Shown here piece by piece: positions 61,791-64,000 of a stretch of 64,000 nt of DNA. The stretch spans positions 372,001-436,000 of the forward strand of contig JAKSZU010000032.1 of NCBI GenBank assembly GCA_026018925.1, in the 5' to 3' direction. How positions within the stretch are numbered: the stretch's first letter is position 1; each line of letters begins with the position of its first letter. Source of the DNA: Tupaia tana. Its lineage: Eukaryota > Chordata > Mammalia > Scandentia > Tupaiidae. The notes below the pieces were generated by a model, which was not told where the DNA came from, made no database searches, and saw nothing but the letters and a program-made list of their open reading frames with translations. A program made the position numbers and the translations under genes.

Positions 61791-64000
61791 CAGTAGCCCT
61801 AAACTTACTCACTCAAACTAAGTTCAAACCTAACCTAACCTGAAGCCTAAACCAAACCATACAACTAACCATAACCCTAGGCGGACACCTTAACTTCAAC
61901 CCCAAACCTAACCTTACCCTGACGCTTACTCCAACTGTAACAGTTAACCGAAAACTAACAGTAGCCCAAAACTTACTCCCTCAAACTAAGTTCAAACCTA
62001 ACCTAACCTGAAGCCTAAATCAAACCATACACCTAACCCTAACCCTAGGCGAACACCTTAAGCTCAACCCCAACCCTAACCTGGCCCTGACGCTAACTCC
62101 AACTGTAACAGTTACCCGAAAACTAACAGTATCCCTAAACTTACTCCCTCAAACTAAGTTCAAACCTAACCTAACCTGAAGCCTAAATCAAACCATACAC
62201 CTAACCCTAACCCTAGGTGGACACCTTAAGCTCAACCATAAGCCTATCCTGACCTCCAGGCTAACTCCAACCATATCACTGAACCGAAAACTAAGAGTAG
62301 CCCTAAACTTACTCCCTCAAACTAAGTTTAATCCTAACCTAACCTGAAGCCTAAATGAAACCATAGACCTAACCCTAACCCTAGGCGGACACGTTATGCT
62401 TAACCCCCACCCTAACCTGACCCTGACGCTTACTCCAACCGTAACAGTTAAACGAAAACTAACAGTAGCCCTAAACTTACTCCCTCAAACTAAGTTCAAA
62501 CCTATCCTAACCTGAAGCCTAAATCAAACCATACACCTAATCCTAACCCTAGGCGGATACCTTAAGCTCAACCCCAAACCTAACCTGACCCTGACACTTA
62601 CACCAACCGTAACAGTTAACTGAAAACTAACAGTAGCCCTAAACTGACTCCCTCAAACTAAGTTCAAAACTAACCTAACCTGAAGCCTAAATCAAATCTT
62701 AGACCTAAGCCTAACCCTAGGCGGACACCTTATGCTTAACCCCCACCCTAACCTGACCCTGACGCTTACTCCAACTGAAAAATAAGAGTAGCCGTAAACT
62801 TACTTGCTCAAAATAAGTTCAAACCTAACCTAACATGAAGCCTAACTCAAATCATACACCTAACCCTAACAATAAGCGGACACCTGAAGCTCAACCCCAA
62901 GCCTAACCGGACCCTGACGCTATCTCCAACTATAACACTGAACCGAAAACTAACAGGAGCCCCAAACTTACTCACTCAAACTAAGTTCAAATGTAACCTA
63001 ACCTGAAGCCTAAATCAAACCACAGACCTAACCCAAACGCTAGGCGGACACCTTAAGCTCAACTCCAACCCTAACCTGACCTGACACTATTTCCAACCGT
63101 AACATTGAACCAAAAACTACCAGTAGCCCTAAACGTACTCCATCAAACTAAGGTCAATCCTAACCTTACCTGAAGCCTAAATGAAACCATAGACCTAACC
63201 CTAACCCTAGGCGGACACCTTAAGCTCAACCCCAACCCTAACCTGGCCCTGACAGTAACTCCAACAGTAACAGTTACTCGAAAACTAAGAGTAGCCCTAA
63301 ACTTACTCCCTCAAACTAAGTTCAAACCTAACCTAACCTGAAGCCTAACTCAAACCACAGACCTAACCCTAACCCTAGGCGGACACCTTAAGCTCAACCC
63401 CAACCCTAACCGGACCCTCACGCTAACTCCAACCTTAACACTGAACCGAAAACTAACAGTAGCCCTAAACTTACTCCCTCAAACTAAGTTCAATCCTAAC
63501 CTAACCTGAAGCCTAAATGAAACCATAGACCTAACCCTAACCCTAGGCGGACACTTTAAGCTCAACCCCAACCCTAACCTGACCCTGACGCTTACTCCAA
63601 TCGTAACACTTAACCAAAAACTAACAGTAGCCCTAAACTGACTCCCTCAAACTAAGTTCAATCCTAACCTAACCTGAAGCCTAAATCAAATCATAGACGT
63701 AACCCTAACCCTAGGCGGACACCTTATGCTTAACCCCAACCCTACTCTGCCCCTGACGCTTACTCCAAATGCAACAGTTAATCGAAAACTAACAGTAACC
63801 CTAAACTTACTCCCTCAAACTAACTTCAAACCTAACCTAACCTGAAGCCTAAATCAAACCATACACCTAACCCTAACCCTAGGCGGACACCTTAATCTCA
63901 ACCCCAACCCTAACCTGGCCCTGAAACTAACTCCAACCGTAACAGTTTCCCGAAAACTAATAGTAGCCCTAAACTTACTCGCTCAAACTAAGTTCAAACC
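61791..64000. repeat. Satellite duplication at +3681 bp, copy 2, cut by window end
   Basis: Second copy of 58110-60319, continuing beyond the window. Few differences: CCAACCCTAACC for CCAAACCTAACC near 63570, CCAATCG for CCTACCG near 63598, and TAATCG for TAGCCG near 63780. Recent on that basis. Confidence 0.85.

Larger units (their letters stand above)
53980..64000. repeat. 168-bp telomere-like satellite array, right arm
   Basis: The same satellite as the left arm, in the same orientation and phase. The first 3 kb contain a variant with CTCAATCACAACCC and CAGTACCCCAAAAC near 54010, 55353 and (as GCACAATCACAACCC) 56193, spaced 1343 and 840 bp (8 monomers minus 1, and 5 monomers exactly). A 116-codon frame that starts in the LTR end and runs to 54295 exists only because TGA reads TGT in one monomer, and is not a gene. 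About 60 monomers by length; no gene is seen. Confidence 0.97.

Overview
The window is almost entirely one tandem satellite, interrupted once by an endogenous retrovirus. The satellite (1-47419 and 53980-64000) has a 168-bp monomer, about 340 copies by length. It is plainly related to the vertebrate telomere repeat: every monomer carries a core of two to three CCCTAA units ending in CCTAGG, and much of the remainder reads as decayed CTAACC-like hexamers (168 = 28 x 6). The plus strand is rich in A and C and poor in G throughout. This looks like interstitial or subtelomeric heterochromatin of a vertebrate. The class II (betaretrovirus-like) provirus makes a mammal the most likely host, but nothing here identifies a species.

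Layout. From 1 to about 14.2 kb the monomers form higher-order repeats: an older copy (about 1-3050), then two adjacent 3357-bp copies in which I found no difference (3051-6407 and 6408-9764), then blocks repeated at a 2014-bp offset. At about 14206-14280 there is a short foreign block that reads like two joined PacBio SMRTbell adapter sequences, probably an assembly contaminant. From 14.3 to 47.4 kb the array is more mixed, with embedded duplications at offsets of 2854 bp (23.05-27.4 kb) and 2014 bp (31.77-35.52 kb). A monomer variant carrying CTCCAGG appears from about 15.07 kb onward.

From 47420 to 53979 sits a plus-strand provirus of 6560 bp: two 1215-bp LTRs, a 6-bp target duplication (CCTAAC), a lysine-tRNA primer binding site, a splice donor, a non-coding AT-rich interior in place of gag-pro-pol, a shortened env interrupted by one in-frame TAG, and a polypurine tract directly before the 3' LTR. 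The LTRs differ at only four positions that I could find, so the insertion is young. It landed inside the telomere-like core of a monomer, and removing it together with one target copy restores the monomer.

From 53980 to the end the satellite resumes in the same phase, with a large duplication at a 3681-bp offset (about 58110-60319 and 61791-64000) that runs off the window.

There are no host protein genes, tRNAs, rRNAs or CRISPR arrays. The only protein-coding material is the broken retroviral env; the open frames in the satellite come from the 168-bp (3 x 56) periodicity.
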